64,000 nt of DNA from Longispora sp047121295 (lineage in GTDB: Bacteria; Actinomycetota; Actinomycetes; Mycobacteriales; Micromonosporaceae). The position numbers were made by a program, and so were the translations under genes. The notes under the pieces were generated by a model, which saw only the letters and a list, made by a program, of their open reading frames with translations, was not told where the DNA came from and searched no databases. Of the stretch, positions 33,736 through 43,226 are shown piece by piece (position 1 is the first letter of the stretch; each line of letters opens with the position of its first letter). The stretch is from assembly GCF_047121295.1 (NCBI RefSeq), contig NZ_CP139447.1, positions 4,464,001 to 4,528,000 on the forward strand, read 5' to 3'.

Positions 33736-34626
33736 ATGGACATCGAAAGCCCTCTCAAGGGTGTCGAGCACCGGTTCGTCGACGTGGCGGGCCTGCGGAT
33801 GCATGTCGCGGAGGCCGGCCGGGGCGAGCCCGTCCTGCTCCTGCACGGCTTCCCCCAGCACTGGTGGGAGTGGCGCAAGGTCATCGGGGGCCTCGCCGCG
33901 CACCACCGGGTGATCGTCCCCGACCTGCGCGGGGCGGGCTGGACGGACGCCCCCGCCGACGGGTACGACTCCGACCGGCTCCTCGCCGACGTGACCGGCC
34001 TCCTCGACGCGCTCGGGCTCGACCGGGTGTACCTGATCGCGCACGACTACGGCGCCATCCTCGGCTTCAAGCTCTGCCTGGAGCACCCGGAGCGGGTCCG
34101 CGACTACCTCTCGCTGGCCTCGCCGCACCCGTACGTCAGGTTCCATCCGGGGCTGCTCACCGTGATGTGGCGGCTGTGGTTCCAGTTCGTGATCGCCACC
34201 CCGGGCATCGGGCCGAGGTTCCTGTCCGGTGGGCGCCAGCGGCTGCCGCGCCACCTCCTTCAGGCGTACTCCGTCGCCCCCGACGCGTTCTCCGAGGCCG
34301 ACATCGAGCAGTTCCTCGCCCCGCTGCGCGAACCCGCACGGGCCCGGGCCGGCTCGGCGCTGTACCGGGACTGCGTCATGAAGGAGGCCCGGCGGATCAT
34401 GTCGGGCGCGTACCGGGGCACCCGGCTGACCACCCGGACCCGGATCCTCTACGGCGCGCAGGACCCGGTCGCCCGCCCCGAGCAGGCGCAACGGTTCCTC
34501 GGCGGCTACGAGGAGCACGCCGACGACCTGACCCAGGAGTTCGTCGAGGGGGCCGCGCACTTCGTCGCCGACGAGCGGCCGGACGTGGTGGTCGAGCGCG
34601 CGCTGGCTCTGTTCGCCCAGCCCTGA
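33736..34626 (+). CDS. Epoxide hydrolase, alpha/beta fold
   Basis: 296 residues. Oxyanion motif LLLHGFPQHWWEW, nucleophile Asp in LIAHDYGAILGF, acid in YGAQDPVARP, His in GAAHFVADERP. The Asp nucleophile with an HGFP loop is typical of epoxide hydrolases and fluoroacetate/haloalkane dehalogenases; the former is more likely. The divergent TetR and the operator suggest ligand-induced expression, as for a detoxification enzyme. Confidence 0.83.
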   Translation: MDIESPLKGVEHRFVDVAGLRMHVAEAGRGEPVLLLHGFPQHWWEWRKVIGGLAAHHRVIVPDLRGAGWTDAPADGYDSDRLLADVTGLLDALGLDRVYLIAHDYGAILGFKLCLEHPERVRDYLSLASPHPYVRFHPGLLTVMWRLWFQFVIATPGIGPRFLSGGRQRLPRHLLQAYSVAPDAFSEADIEQFLAPLREPARARAGSALYRDCVMKEARRIMSGAYRGTRLTTRTRILYGAQDPVARPEQAQRFLGGYEEHADDLTQEFVEGAAHFVADERPDVVVERALALFAQP

Positions 34627-34634
34627 CCGCGCGC

Positions 34635-34832
34635 CTACCCGAGGGACGCGCCCCGCGCCTCGAGGGCCTCCTGGAGCACCCGCAACGCCTTCGGGCCGAC
34701 GCCGTGCAGCTTCCGCAGCTCGGCGACGGGCACCCCGGCGAGCTGGTCGAGGTCGACGTATCCCGCCGCCGTCAGGGCGCGGGTCGCCGGTGCGCCGATC
34801 GCCTTCGGTAGCCCGCTGCTCGCCTCGGTCAT
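34635..34832 (-). CDS. Small helix-hairpin-helix protein
   Basis: 65 residues from ATG 34832. Two helical hairpins: IGAPATRALTAAGYVDLDQL and VAELRKLHGVGPKALRVLQ, with the HGVGP turn typical of non-specific DNA backbone binding. Widespread in actinomycetes without a known role. Converges with the epoxide hydrolase gene, 8 bases apart. Confidence 0.78.
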   Translation of the reverse strand: MTEASSGLPKAIGAPATRALTAAGYVDLDQLAGVPVAELRKLHGVGPKALRVLQEALEARGASLG

Positions 34833-35000
34833 GGTCGGATGATATCCGCCCTCCCTGTCCACAGTCGCTCACACCGGCCATGCGGCGGGTGTGCGACCCC
34901 CGTAACCCGTCGTATCCTCACGCGGTCATGATCGGCGAAACCCGGTCCGCCCACGGTGGGCCCCGAGGTGCCGCCGCCCGACCCCGAGGAGGAGGTCCCG

Positions 35001-38000
35001 GTGACGACGCCAGGCTCGACGGCGGCCAGCGTGCGGACGGTCTGCTCGTACTGCGGCGTCGGCTGCGGCATCGTGCTCGACATCGGCAGGGACCCCGCCA
35101 CGGGCAGGCGGACCGCCCTGCGGACCGTCGGCGACAAGGAGCACCCGGCCAACTTCGGTCGACTGTGCACGAAGGGGTCGACCAGCGCCGACATGCTGGC
35201 CGCGTCCGGTCGGGCCACGACGGCGCTGGTCCGGGCCGGGCGCGGCGCGGAGCCGGCGGCGGAGGACGTGGACGCGGCGATCACGGCGGTCGCCACCCGG
35301 CTGCGCGCCATCCTGGACGAGCACGGCCCCGACGCGCTGTCGTTCTACGTGTCCGGGCAGATGTCGTTGGAGGCGCAGTACCTGGCGAACAAGCTCTCCA
35401 AGGGTTTCATCCGGACGAACCAGATCGAGTCCAACTCCCGGCTCTGCATGGCGAGCGCCGGCTCCGGCTACAAGCTGTCACTGGGCGCGGACGGCCCGCC
35501 CGGCTCCTATCAGGACTTCGACCGCGCGGACGCGTTCCTCGTGATCGGCTCCAACATGGCCGACTGCCACCCGATCCTGTTCCTGCGGATGATGGAGCGG
35601 GTCAGGTCGGCCGGGGCGAAGCTCATCGTGGTCGACCCGCGACGCAACGCGACCGCCGACAAGGCCGACCTGTTCCTGCCGATCAGGCCGGGCACCGACC
35701 TGGCGCTGCTGAACGGCCTGCTGCACCTGCTCGTCGAGAACGGCCACACGGACGAGGCGTTCATCGCCGAGTTCACCGACGGCTGGGCGGACATGCCCGC
35801 CTTCCTCGCCGACTACCCGCCCGCGCGGGTCGCCGAGATCACCGGCATCCCGGAGGCCGACATCCGGCGGGCCGCGCGGTGGATCGGCGAGGCGGGCGAG
35901 TGGATGAGCTGCTGGACGATGGGCCTCAACCAGTCCACCCACGGCACCTGGAACACCAACGCCCTGATCAACCTGCACCTGGCCACCGGGGCGATCTGCC
36001 GCCCCGGCAGCGGCCCGTTCTCGCTCACCGGCCAGCCCAACGCGATGGGCGGCCGGGAGATGGGCTACATGGGCCCCGGCCTGCCCGGTCAGCGTTCCGT
36101 GCTCGTGGACGCCGAGCGCGCCTTCATCGAAGATTTATGGGGTACCGGCCCCGGCGCGCTGCGCACCGACGTCGGCCGAGGCACGGTGGAGATGTTCGAG
36201 CGGCTGGCCGCCGGGGACATCCGGGCCTGCTGGATCATCTGCACGAACCCGGTCGCCTCCGTCGCCAACCGCCGGACCGTCATCGCCGGGCTGGAGGCCG
36301 CCGAGCTGGTCATCGCCCAGGACGTGTTCGCCGAGACCGAGACCACCGCGTACGCCGACGTCGTGCTGCCCGCGACGCTGTGGGCCGAGTCCGACGGCGT
36401 CATGGTCAACTCGGAGCGCGACCTCACCCTGGTGCGGGGCGTCGTCGACCCGCCCGGGCAGGCGCTGCCCGACTGGCGGCTGATCGCCCGGGTGGCCTGC
36501 GAGATGGGCTTCGCCGACGCGTTCACGTACGCCGACGCCGAGGAGGTCTTCGAGGAGCTGAAGCGGGCCTGGAACCCGAAGACCGGCTGGGACCTGCGCG
36601 GCGTCAGCTACGCCCGGCTGCGCGAGACCCCGGTGCAGTGGCCGGCCCCGACCCCGGACGGCCCCGACCGCAACCCGGTCCGCTACCTCAACGACGGGGT
36701 CAGCCAGGCCCCGCTGGTGCGCGCCGACGGCACCATGCCCCGGCTGGCCTTCCCCACCGCCACCGGCCGCGCCCGGTTCTTCGGCCGCCCGCACCTGCCC
36801 GCCGCCGAACTCCCCGACGACGACTACCCGTTCGTCCTGAACACCGGCCGCCTGCAGCACCAGTGGCACACCCTGACGAAGACCGGCAGGGTCGCCCGGC
36901 TGAACAGGCTCAACCCGGGGCCGTTCGTGGAGGTGCACCCCGACGACGCCGCCGCCATGGGCGCGCACGACGGCGACCACATCGAGGTCGCCTCTCGCCG
37001 GGGCCGCGCGGTACTGCCCGCCGTCGTCACCGACCGGGTCCGGCCCGGGGACTGCTTCGCGCCGTTCCACTGGAACGACCTGTTCGGCGAGTACCTGAGC
37101 GTCAACGCCGTCACCAACGACGCCGTCGACCCGATCTCGTTCCAGCCCGAGTTCAAGGTCTGCGCGGTGGCGTTGCGGGTGGTGCCCGCGTCGGAACGCC
37201 CGGCCACGGTCGCCGCCCCGGCCGGCCCGGGTGGTTCAGGCGGTCCCGCCGCTCTGGCCGTTCCCGCTGGTCCGGCCGTTCCCGGCCAGCGCGGGTCCGT
37301 CGATCCCGCGCACCGGCGGCCGGCAGATCCCGCCCCGGCGCGGGCCGTGGGCACGCCCGTCGGGCAGGCGGCCCCCGCGCTCGCGGCGCTGTTCGGCCTG
37401 GCGGACCACAGTGGTCCGGCTCTGGGCCCGGACGAGCGGCACTACCTGGCCGGATACCTGTCCGGGCTGACCGTGGCGCCGGCCGGCGGGGTTCCCGTGC
37501 TGCCGACCGACGCGCCCTTCGCCCCGGAGACGGCACTGTGGGTGAACGGCGTCCTGGCCGGCGTGTACTCCCGGACGCCGCCCGCCTCGACCACCGCCCC
37601 CGGGACGACCGCCACCCCAGCCCTCGGGACGACCGCCACCCCAGCCCTCGGGGCGGCCGCCACCTCCGGCCCCGGGGCGGCCCCGACCCGGCAGGTGCTG
37701 CTGGTGTGGGCCTCGCAGACCGGCAACGCCGAGGGCTTCGCCGCGGTCGCGGCCACCCGGATCGCCGGGGCCGGCCTCGCCCCCACCGTGCTCGCCTGCG
37801 CCGACATCACCCCCGGGCAGCTCACGGCCGGTACCGACGTGCTGATCGTCACGAGCACGTTCGGCGACGGCGAGGCCCCCGACAACGGCGCGGACTTCTG
37901 GCGGCTGCTCACCGCGCCCGGCGCCGCCCGGCTGGACGGCGTGCGGTACTCCGTCCTGGCGTTCGGCGACTCCAGCTACGCCGACTTCTGCGGCCACGGC

Positions 38001-39287
38001 CGCCGGCTGGACGAACGGCTCGCGGAGCTCGGCGCGACCCGGCTGCGTCCCCGGGTGGACTGCGAACCGGACTACGACGACAGTGCCGGCCGGTGGCTCG
38101 ACCAGGTCACCGCCGCCCTGGGCGGGATGACCCCCGCCGGAGCGCCGGTCCGGCCGGCCGCGCCCGCCAGCTACTCCAAGGCCGACCCGTTCGCGACCCT
38201 GCTGGTCGGGAACCGGCTGCTCAGCCTGCCCGGGTCGCACAAGGAGGTCCGGCAGTTCGCCCTCGACACCCGCGACGGCGAGCTCCGCTACGACGTCGGG
38301 GACTCCCTCGGCGTGTGGCCGGCGAACCGTCCGGAACTGGTCGCCGAATGGCTCGCCCTCACCGGCCTCGATCCCGACGAGAGCGTCGTCGTCCCCGGCG
38401 GCGACGCGATCGGGCTGCGCGAGGCCCTCCGGACCCGGTTCGACATCGCCCGCATCACCCCGGACCTCCTCGGGTTCGTCGCCGAGCGCACCGGCGCCCG
38501 CGACCTGCGCCGGCTCCTGCGCCCCGACAACGAGGGCGAGCTGGCGAAGTGGAGCTGGGGCCGACAGGCCGCCGACGTGGTCGGGGCGTACCCGGTGCGG
38601 GCCTCCGCCGCCGAGTGGGCGGGGGTGCTCCGCCGGCTGCAGCCCCGGCAGTACTCCATCTCGTCCAGTCCGCTGGTCCATCCCGGCGAGGTCCGGCTCA
38701 CGGTGTCGGTGGTCCGGTACACCAACGAGCTCGGGCGCGACCGGACGGGCGTGTGCTCGGCGTACCTGGCCGACTGTGCCGACGACGGCCCCGTGCGGGT
38801 CTTCGTCCAGCCCCTCCCGTACTTCCGGCCACCCGCCGACCCGACGACTCCGATGATCATGGTGGGGGCCGGTACCGGAATAGCGCCCTTCATCGGTTTT
38901 CTCGACGACCGTCGGGCGCGCGGCCACACGGGCCCCAACTGGCTGTTCTTCGGCGAACGGTCCGAGGCGACCGACTTCTACCACCGGCGCGACCTCGAGG
39001 CCCATCTCGCCACCGGCCTCCTGGACCGCCTCGACACCGCCTTCTCCCGCGACCGGCGCGTCAAGGTCTACGTCCAGGACAGGATCCGCGAGCACGGTCC
39101 CCGGCTGTGGCGGTGGCTGCGGGACGGCGCGCACGTGTACGTCTGCGGCGGCGCCCGGATGGCCCGGGACGTCGACCGCGCCCTGCGCGGGATCGTCGCG
39201 GCGCACGGCGGCATGGACGAGGAGTCGGCGGCCGCGCACGTCGCGCGGCTGGCCAGCGACAGGCGCTACGTCCGCGACGTCTACTGA
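35001..39287 (+). CDS. Nitrate reductase fused to a diflavin (CysJ-like) reductase
   Basis: 1428 residues from GTG 35001 (GAGGAGGAGG six bases upstream). Residues 1-725 form a molybdenum bis-MGD reductase of the assimilatory nitrate reductase type: 4Fe-4S Cys C15, C18, C22, C56 and probable Mo ligand C149 (NSRLCMAS). Residues about 727-895 are a Pro-Ala-Gly linker with a helical stretch. Then flavodoxin-like FMN domain (VWASQTGNAEG near 900), FAD domain (RQYSISSSPL near 1220) and NAD(P)H domain (GAGTGIAPFIGF near 1290) ending RRYVRDVY. One chain should carry electrons from NAD(P)H to nitrate. Genes for molybdate supply follow; no nitrite reductase or nitrate transporter is in view. Confidence 0.9.
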   Translation: MTTPGSTAASVRTVCSYCGVGCGIVLDIGRDPATGRRTALRTVGDKEHPANFGRLCTKGSTSADMLAASGRATTALVRAGRGAEPAAEDVDAAITAVATRLRAILDEHGPDALSFYVSGQMSLEAQYLANKLSKGFIRTNQIESNSRLCMASAGSGYKLSLGADGPPGSYQDFDRADAFLVIGSNMADCHPILFLRMMERVRSAGAKLIVVDPRRNATADKADLFLPIRPGTDLALLNGLLHLLVENGHTDEAFIAEFTDGWADMPAFLADYPPARVAEITGIPEADIRRAARWIGEAGEWMSCWTMGLNQSTHGTWNTNALINLHLATGAICRPGSGPFSLTGQPNAMGGREMGYMGPGLPGQRSVLVDAERAFIEDLWGTGPGALRTDVGRGTVEMFERLAAGDIRACWIICTNPVASVANRRTVIAGLEAAELVIAQDVFAETETTAYADVVLPATLWAESDGVMVNSERDLTLVRGVVDPPGQALPDWRLIARVACEMGFADAFTYADAEEVFEELKRAWNPKTGWDLRGVSYARLRETPVQWPAPTPDGPDRNPVRYLNDGVSQAPLVRADGTMPRLAFPTATGRARFFGRPHLPAAELPDDDYPFVLNTGRLQHQWHTLTKTGRVARLNRLNPGPFVEVHPDDAAAMGAHDGDHIEVASRRGRAVLPAVVTDRVRPGDCFAPFHWNDLFGEYLSVNAVTNDAVDPISFQPEFKVCAVALRVVPASERPATVAAPAGPGGSGGPAALAVPAGPAVPGQRGSVDPAHRRPADPAPARAVGTPVGQAAPALAALFGLADHSGPALGPDERHYLAGYLSGLTVAPAGGVPVLPTDAPFAPETALWVNGVLAGVYSRTPPASTTAPGTTATPALGTTATPALGAAATSGPGAAPTRQVLLVWASQTGNAEGFAAVAATRIAGAGLAPTVLACADITPGQLTAGTDVLIVTSTFGDGEAPDNGADFWRLLTAPGAARLDGVRYSVLAFGDSSYADFCGHGRRLDERLAELGATRLRPRVDCEPDYDDSAGRWLDQVTAALGGMTPAGAPVRPAAPASYSKADPFATLLVGNRLLSLPGSHKEVRQFALDTRDGELRYDVGDSLGVWPANRPELVAEWLALTGLDPDESVVVPGGDAIGLREALRTRFDIARITPDLLGFVAERTGARDLRRLLRPDNEGELAKWSWGRQAADVVGAYPVRASAAEWAGVLRRLQPRQYSISSSPLVHPGEVRLTVSVVRYTNELGRDRTGVCSAYLADCADDGPVRVFVQPLPYFRPPADPTTPMIMVGAGTGIAPFIGFLDDRRARGHTGPNWLFFGERSEATDFYHRRDLEAHLATGLLDRLDTAFSRDRRVKVYVQDRIREHGPRLWRWLRDGAHVYVCGGARMARDVDRALRGIVAAHGGMDEESAAAHVARLASDRRYVRDVY
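37602..37673 (+). repeat. Tandem 24-base repeat in the linker of the nitrate reductase fusion
   Basis: Two identical units (37602-37625, 37626-37649) and a diverged third (37650-37673) encode GTTATPAL-type repeats just before the FMN domain. In frame, so linker length could vary. Confidence 0.75.
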
Positions 39288-39364
39288 GAATGCGATCCCC
39301 TAGACCGCAGTTGCCAGACGAACCTCCGACAGTGCCCGCATCTGCGATGCCCTAAAGTCGGGGC

Positions 39365-39763
39365 GTGGTCGCATTTCGGATGGGCGAGGTAGCGGGGCTG
39401 CTGGGTGTCAGCGTGGACACGGTGCGCCGGTGGGCCGATGGCGGGAGACTGCCGGTCAGCCGCGACGACCACGGGCACCGGGTGGTCGAGGGAACGGCGC
39501 TGGCCGCGTTCCTGCGGACCCGCGCGACGGAGTCCGAACACGGTGCCGTGTCCTCCGCGCGTAACCGGCTGTCGGGGATCGTCACGAACGTGATCCGCGA
39601 CGGTCTGATGGCGCAGGTGGAGATCCACGCCGGCGGTCACCGGATCGTGTCGCTGATGAGCCGCGAGGCCGCCGACGAGCTCGGCCTGGAGGTCGGGGTG
39701 CCGGCCACGGCGGTAGTGAAGTCCACCAACGTGGTGGTCGAGGTGCCCCCGCGCGGGGTGTAG
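39365..39763 (+). CDS. MerR-like HTH plus TOBE molybdate-binding protein
   Basis: 132 residues. N-terminal winged helix (MGEVAGLLGVSVDTVRRWADGGRLPV) and a C-terminal molbindin/TOBE domain (NRLSGIVTNVIRDGLMAQVEIHAGG ... TAVVKSTNVVVEV). It should bind molybdate and act as regulator or store. GTG 39365 is taken; ATG 39380 is also possible. ModA follows 14 bases later, in the same operon. Confidence 0.85.
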   Translation: MVAFRMGEVAGLLGVSVDTVRRWADGGRLPVSRDDHGHRVVEGTALAAFLRTRATESEHGAVSSARNRLSGIVTNVIRDGLMAQVEIHAGGHRIVSLMSREAADELGLEVGVPATAVVKSTNVVVEVPPRGV

Positions 39764-39777
39764 GGACAGGAGCGTTC

Positions 39778-40551
39778 ATGAGACCGGTACGGATGCTGGC
39801 GGTGACCACGGTCGCCGCGCTCGCCCTGGCCGGCTGCGGGGACGAGCCGTCGTCGACGCCCAAGGCCGGGGAGAAGATCACCGGCACGGTCACCGTGCTC
39901 GCGGCCGCGTCGTTGACGGAGTCGTTCACCGCGATCGGCAGGGACTTCGAGGCCGCCCACCCCGGGGTGAAGGTGACGTTCAGCTTCGGGGCCAGCTCCA
40001 CGCTGGCCACCCAGATCGTCAACGGCGCGCCCGCCGACGTGTTCGCCTCGGCCAGCCCGACGAACATGAAGCAGGTCACCGACGCGAACCTGGCCACCGC
40101 CCCGACGGTGTTCGCGAAGAACCAGCTCGTCATCGCCGTGCCGAAGGGCAACAAGGCGCAGATCAAGACGATCGACGACCTCGCCAGGCCGTCCGTCAAG
40201 GTCGCGCTCTGCGCCGCGCAGGTGCCGTGCGGGGCGGCGGCCACCAAGGCCCTCGCGGCGGCGAACGTGAAGGTCACCCCCGTCACCCTCGAGGCCGACG
40301 TCAAGGCCGCCCTGACGAAGGTCCGGCTCGGTGAGGTCGACGCGGCGCTCGTCTACCGCACGGACGCGCAGGCGGCGTCCGCCGACGTCGAGGCCATCGA
40401 GTTCCCCGCCTCGGCCCAGGCCGTCAACGACTACCCGATCGTGGTCGTCGCCAAGGCCCCGAACCTCGCCGGGGCCACCGCGTTCGTCGGCTACGTCCTG
40501 TCCGACAGGGCGCGGCCGGTCCTCGCCAGGGCGGGCTTCCAGAACCCCTGA
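39778..40551 (+). CDS. modA: Molybdate ABC transporter substrate-binding lipoprotein ModA
   Basis: 257 residues with a lipobox (LALAGC) and the ModA fold: TVLAAASLTESFTAIG, SFGASSTLATQIVNGAPADVFASA and GEVDAALVYRTDA. It captures molybdate outside the membrane for the nitrate reductase cofactor. The permease and ATPase genes (modB, modC), which normally follow, are absent; the next gene is a convergent NiCoT transporter 18 bases away. They must be elsewhere or lost. Confidence 0.88.
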   Translation: MRPVRMLAVTTVAALALAGCGDEPSSTPKAGEKITGTVTVLAAASLTESFTAIGRDFEAAHPGVKVTFSFGASSTLATQIVNGAPADVFASASPTNMKQVTDANLATAPTVFAKNQLVIAVPKGNKAQIKTIDDLARPSVKVALCAAQVPCGAAATKALAAANVKVTPVTLEADVKAALTKVRLGEVDAALVYRTDAQAASADVEAIEFPASAQAVNDYPIVVVAKAPNLAGATAFVGYVLSDRARPVLARAGFQNP

Positions 40552-40569
40552 CCGCCGGGGCGCCCACTC

Positions 40570-41664
40570 CTACTCGGTGGGCTCCTCGGCCGTGGCGGGG
40601 GTCCAGCGCTGCTCGATCCGGCCGAACCGCCACACCGCCAGCGCGGCGAGCCAGATGACCAGGAACAACCCGACCACGGCGAACCCGATGGTGTCGAAGG
40701 ACAGGGCGTCGAGCCGGTCCCAGGTGCCGCCGGTCAGCCCGAGGCCGTCCTTGGCGAGCGCGAGGAGCTGCACCGTGCCGATCAGCAGGGCCACGGCCAC
40801 GGACAGCCCGGTGACGATCAGGTTGAAGTACACCCGGCGGACCGGCTGCGCGAGGGCCCAGGAGTAGGCGGCCCGCATGACCGAGCCGTCGAGGGTGTCC
40901 AGCAGCGACATGCCGGCGGCGAACAGGACCGGCAGGCACATGATCGCGTACCACGGCAGGCCGGCCGCGACGCTCGTGCCCGCCAGGATCAGCAGCGACA
41001 CCTCGGTGACCGTGTCGAAGCCGAGTCCGAACAGCACGCCGACCGGGTAGATGTGCCACGGCCGGCTGATCGTGCGCATCGCCCGGCCGAGCAGCCGGTT
41101 CATGAAGCCCCGGTTGTCCAGGTGCGCCGCCAGGGCCGTCTCGTCGAACTCCCCGTGCCGCAGCCGGCGGAAGACCCGCACCACGCCGACCAGCACGACC
41201 AGGTTCATCGCCGCGATCACGTACAGGAAGACGCCCGACACCGTGGTGCCGACCAGGCCGCCGTACACCCGCAGCGCCGAGCCCTCGTCGGCGAGCCCGG
41301 AGCCGACGGTGCGCACCCCGAGCGCGATCAGCAGGGTCAGCGCCACGACCACGGTCGAGTGCCCGAGGGAGAACCAGAACCCGACCGACACCGGCCGCTG
41401 CCCGTCGCCGACCAGCTTGCGGGTGGTGTTGTCGATCGCGGCGATGTGGTCCACGTCGAACGCGTGCCGCAGCCCGAGCGAGTAGGCGGTCAGGCCGGTG
41501 CCGATCCCGAACAGCCCGGCCCCGAGCCGGTAGTGCCCCGGCACCACGGTCAGCACGAGCACGCCCCAACCGGCCAGGTGCAACAGGGCGATGAAACCGA
41601 ACATCCCCATCATCGGGTACCGGTCGGAGCGGGGCCGGCGCGGTCTTCGCAGCTCAGGTGGCAT
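40570..41664 (-). CDS. NiCoT-family nickel/cobalt importer (HoxN/NixA-like)
   Basis: 364 residues, about eight membrane segments. The family signature is exact in form: RHAFDVDHIAAIDNTTRK, with further motifs FSLGHSTVV and LGFDTVTE. It takes up Ni2+ or Co2+ for urease, hydrogenase, Ni-SOD or cobalamin. ATG 41664 has GAGAGG upstream. It diverges from an MFS gene with a His-rich tail; a 25-base imperfect palindrome lies between them. No cobalamin riboswitch is visible in its leader. Confidence 0.9.
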   Translation of the reverse strand: MPPELRRPRRPRSDRYPMMGMFGFIALLHLAGWGVLVLTVVPGHYRLGAGLFGIGTGLTAYSLGLRHAFDVDHIAAIDNTTRKLVGDGQRPVSVGFWFSLGHSTVVVALTLLIALGVRTVGSGLADEGSALRVYGGLVGTTVSGVFLYVIAAMNLVVLVGVVRVFRRLRHGEFDETALAAHLDNRGFMNRLLGRAMRTISRPWHIYPVGVLFGLGFDTVTEVSLLILAGTSVAAGLPWYAIMCLPVLFAAGMSLLDTLDGSVMRAAYSWALAQPVRRVYFNLIVTGLSVAVALLIGTVQLLALAKDGLGLTGGTWDRLDALSFDTIGFAVVGLFLVIWLAALAVWRFGRIEQRWTPATAEEPTE

Positions 41665-41722
41665 CGTCGACCTCTCGTCAGGAGGTGGGTGCGCGTCTGG
41701 CGGGTAACGGGCGGAGCCCCCC

Positions 41723-41747
41723 GTCATCATTTACCGAAAGTGACGAC
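41723..41747. promoter_or_regulatory. 25-base imperfect palindrome between NiCoT and MFS genes
   Basis: GTCATCATTT and AAAGTGACGAC-type arms around position 41735; most arm positions are symmetric. Could be a metalloregulator operator acting on both genes. No clear Nur or NikR consensus. Confidence 0.4.
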
Positions 41748-41849
41748 GTGGCAACACGAACCGGGTGGTGCGCCGCCGCGGCGATGGCTGGCCAGTATCG
41801 TCGTGTGCGTGCGTGGGCCGGCGGGCGCGTGTCGTTGGAGGGCAGCGGA

Positions 41850-43217
41850 ATGGCCGTGTGGGCGAACCGGACGTACCGCCGCCTGTTCGCCGCCCAGGTC
41901 CTCGCCCTCGTCGGCACCGGCCTCGCGACGGTCGCCCTGGGCCTGACCGCGTACCGGCTCGCCGGCCCCGATGCCGGGCTCGTGCTCAGCACCGCCCTGG
42001 CCATCAAGATGACCGCCTACGTGCTCCTCGCCCCGGTGGTCACCGCCGTCGCCGACCGGCTGCCCCGGCGCGCGTTCCTCGTGGCCGCCGACGTGCTCCG
42101 GATGGCGGTCGCGGCGGCGCTGCCGTTCGTCGGGCACGTCTGGCAGGTGTACCTGCTGATCGCCGTCCTGCAGTCGGCGTCGGCGGCGTTCACCCCGACC
42201 TTCCAGGCCACCATTCCGGCGGTGCTGCCCGACGAGGCCGACTACACGCGCGCGCTGTCGCTGTCCCGGCTCGCGTACGACCTGGAGTCCCTGGCCAGCC
42301 CCGTACTGGCCGCCGCGCTGCTCGCGGTGGTGGACGCCCGCTGGCTGTTCGCCGGCACCGCCGTCGGGTTCGCCGCCTCGGCGGTCCTGGTCCTGGGCTG
42401 CGCCCTGCCTACGGGGCGTCGGCCGGCCGGGCGCGGGTCGGGCCGGCGGCGGTTCGGCGACCGGATCACCCGGGGGCTGCGGATCTTCGCGGCCACCCCC
42501 CGCCTGCGGGCCGTGATCGGGGTGGACCTCGCCGTGGCGGCGGCCGGCGCGATGGTCCTGGTGAACACCGTGGTGATCGTGCGCGGCCGGCTCGGCGGCA
42601 CGGACCCGGCGGTGGCCCTGACCCTCGGCGTGTCCGGCGCGGGCTCCATCGTGGCCGCGCTGCTCCTGCCGCGCGTGCTGACCCGGGTGTCCGACCGGGC
42701 CGTGATGCTCGGCGCGACGGCCGTGCTCGGCACCGTCCTGACCGGAGCCGCCGCGCTGACCGTCGCGCCGCCCGACTCGTGGTGGCCGGTGGTCCTCGCC
42801 GCGTGGGCGCTGATCGGGGCGGCCGACTGCCTGGCGCAGACGCCGATCGGCCGGCTGATCCGCCGCTCCGGGCACCCGGGCGACCTGCCGGCGCTGTTCG
42901 CGGCCCAGTTCACCGTGTCGCACCTCGGCTGGCTGGCCGCGTACCTCCTCGCGGGGGTGCTCGGCGCGGTCAGCGTCCCGCTCGCGTTCGCCGTCCTCGC
43001 CGCCGTGGCCCTGGCCGGGCTGGCCCAGGCGTACCGGGCCTGGCCGGTGACGGACCCCGACGAGGTCGAGCACGTGCACACCGAGCCCGACCCGGAGCAC
43101 CTCGCCGACGCGGCCGGCGGGCCCGGGGGATGGCGGCACACCCACCGCCTGGTGATCGACGACCGGCACCGCCGCTGGCCGACGACCCGACCGGGGAGCA
43201 CGGCCCCGACCACCTGA
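41850..43217 (+). CDS. MFS transporter with His-rich C-terminal tail, possible Ni/Co exporter
   Basis: 455 residues from ATG 41850 (GGAGG upstream), about 12 membrane segments, MFS_3-like, with VVTAVADRLPRRAF as inter-helix motif. The cytoplasmic tail is His- and acid-rich (VEHVHTEPDPEHL, then WRHTHRLVIDDRHRRW). Histidine-rich tails mark some nickel/cobalt efflux proteins (NreB-like). With the divergent NiCoT importer, a metal-export role is plausible but unproven. Confidence 0.78.
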   Translation: MAVWANRTYRRLFAAQVLALVGTGLATVALGLTAYRLAGPDAGLVLSTALAIKMTAYVLLAPVVTAVADRLPRRAFLVAADVLRMAVAAALPFVGHVWQVYLLIAVLQSASAAFTPTFQATIPAVLPDEADYTRALSLSRLAYDLESLASPVLAAALLAVVDARWLFAGTAVGFAASAVLVLGCALPTGRRPAGRGSGRRRFGDRITRGLRIFAATPRLRAVIGVDLAVAAAGAMVLVNTVVIVRGRLGGTDPAVALTLGVSGAGSIVAALLLPRVLTRVSDRAVMLGATAVLGTVLTGAAALTVAPPDSWWPVVLAAWALIGAADCLAQTPIGRLIRRSGHPGDLPALFAAQFTVSHLGWLAAYLLAGVLGAVSVPLAFAVLAAVALAGLAQAYRAWPVTDPDEVEHVHTEPDPEHLADAAGGPGGWRHTHRLVIDDRHRRWPTTRPGSTAPTT

Positions 43218-43226
43218 ACACGGGGG

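Noticed and set aside
34902..34941. Possible GlnR site (GTAAC ... GAAAC) upstream of the nitrate reductase gene
   Set aside because: Half-sites are present but the spacings are off by one or two bases from the canonical 6-base gaps and the second element is poor. Nitrogen control is plausible but not shown.
34790..39355. A 1521-codon open frame overlapping the nitrate reductase fusion in another frame
   Set aside because: It is low-complexity Arg/Pro/Gly text with no motif, whereas the overlapping frame has intact Fe-S, Mo, FMN and FAD motifs. It is open only because of extreme G+C.
41665..41849. Cobalamin or NiCo riboswitch before the NiCoT gene
   Set aside because: I could not find the conserved B12-box or NiCo core in either orientation; only an imperfect palindrome is visible.
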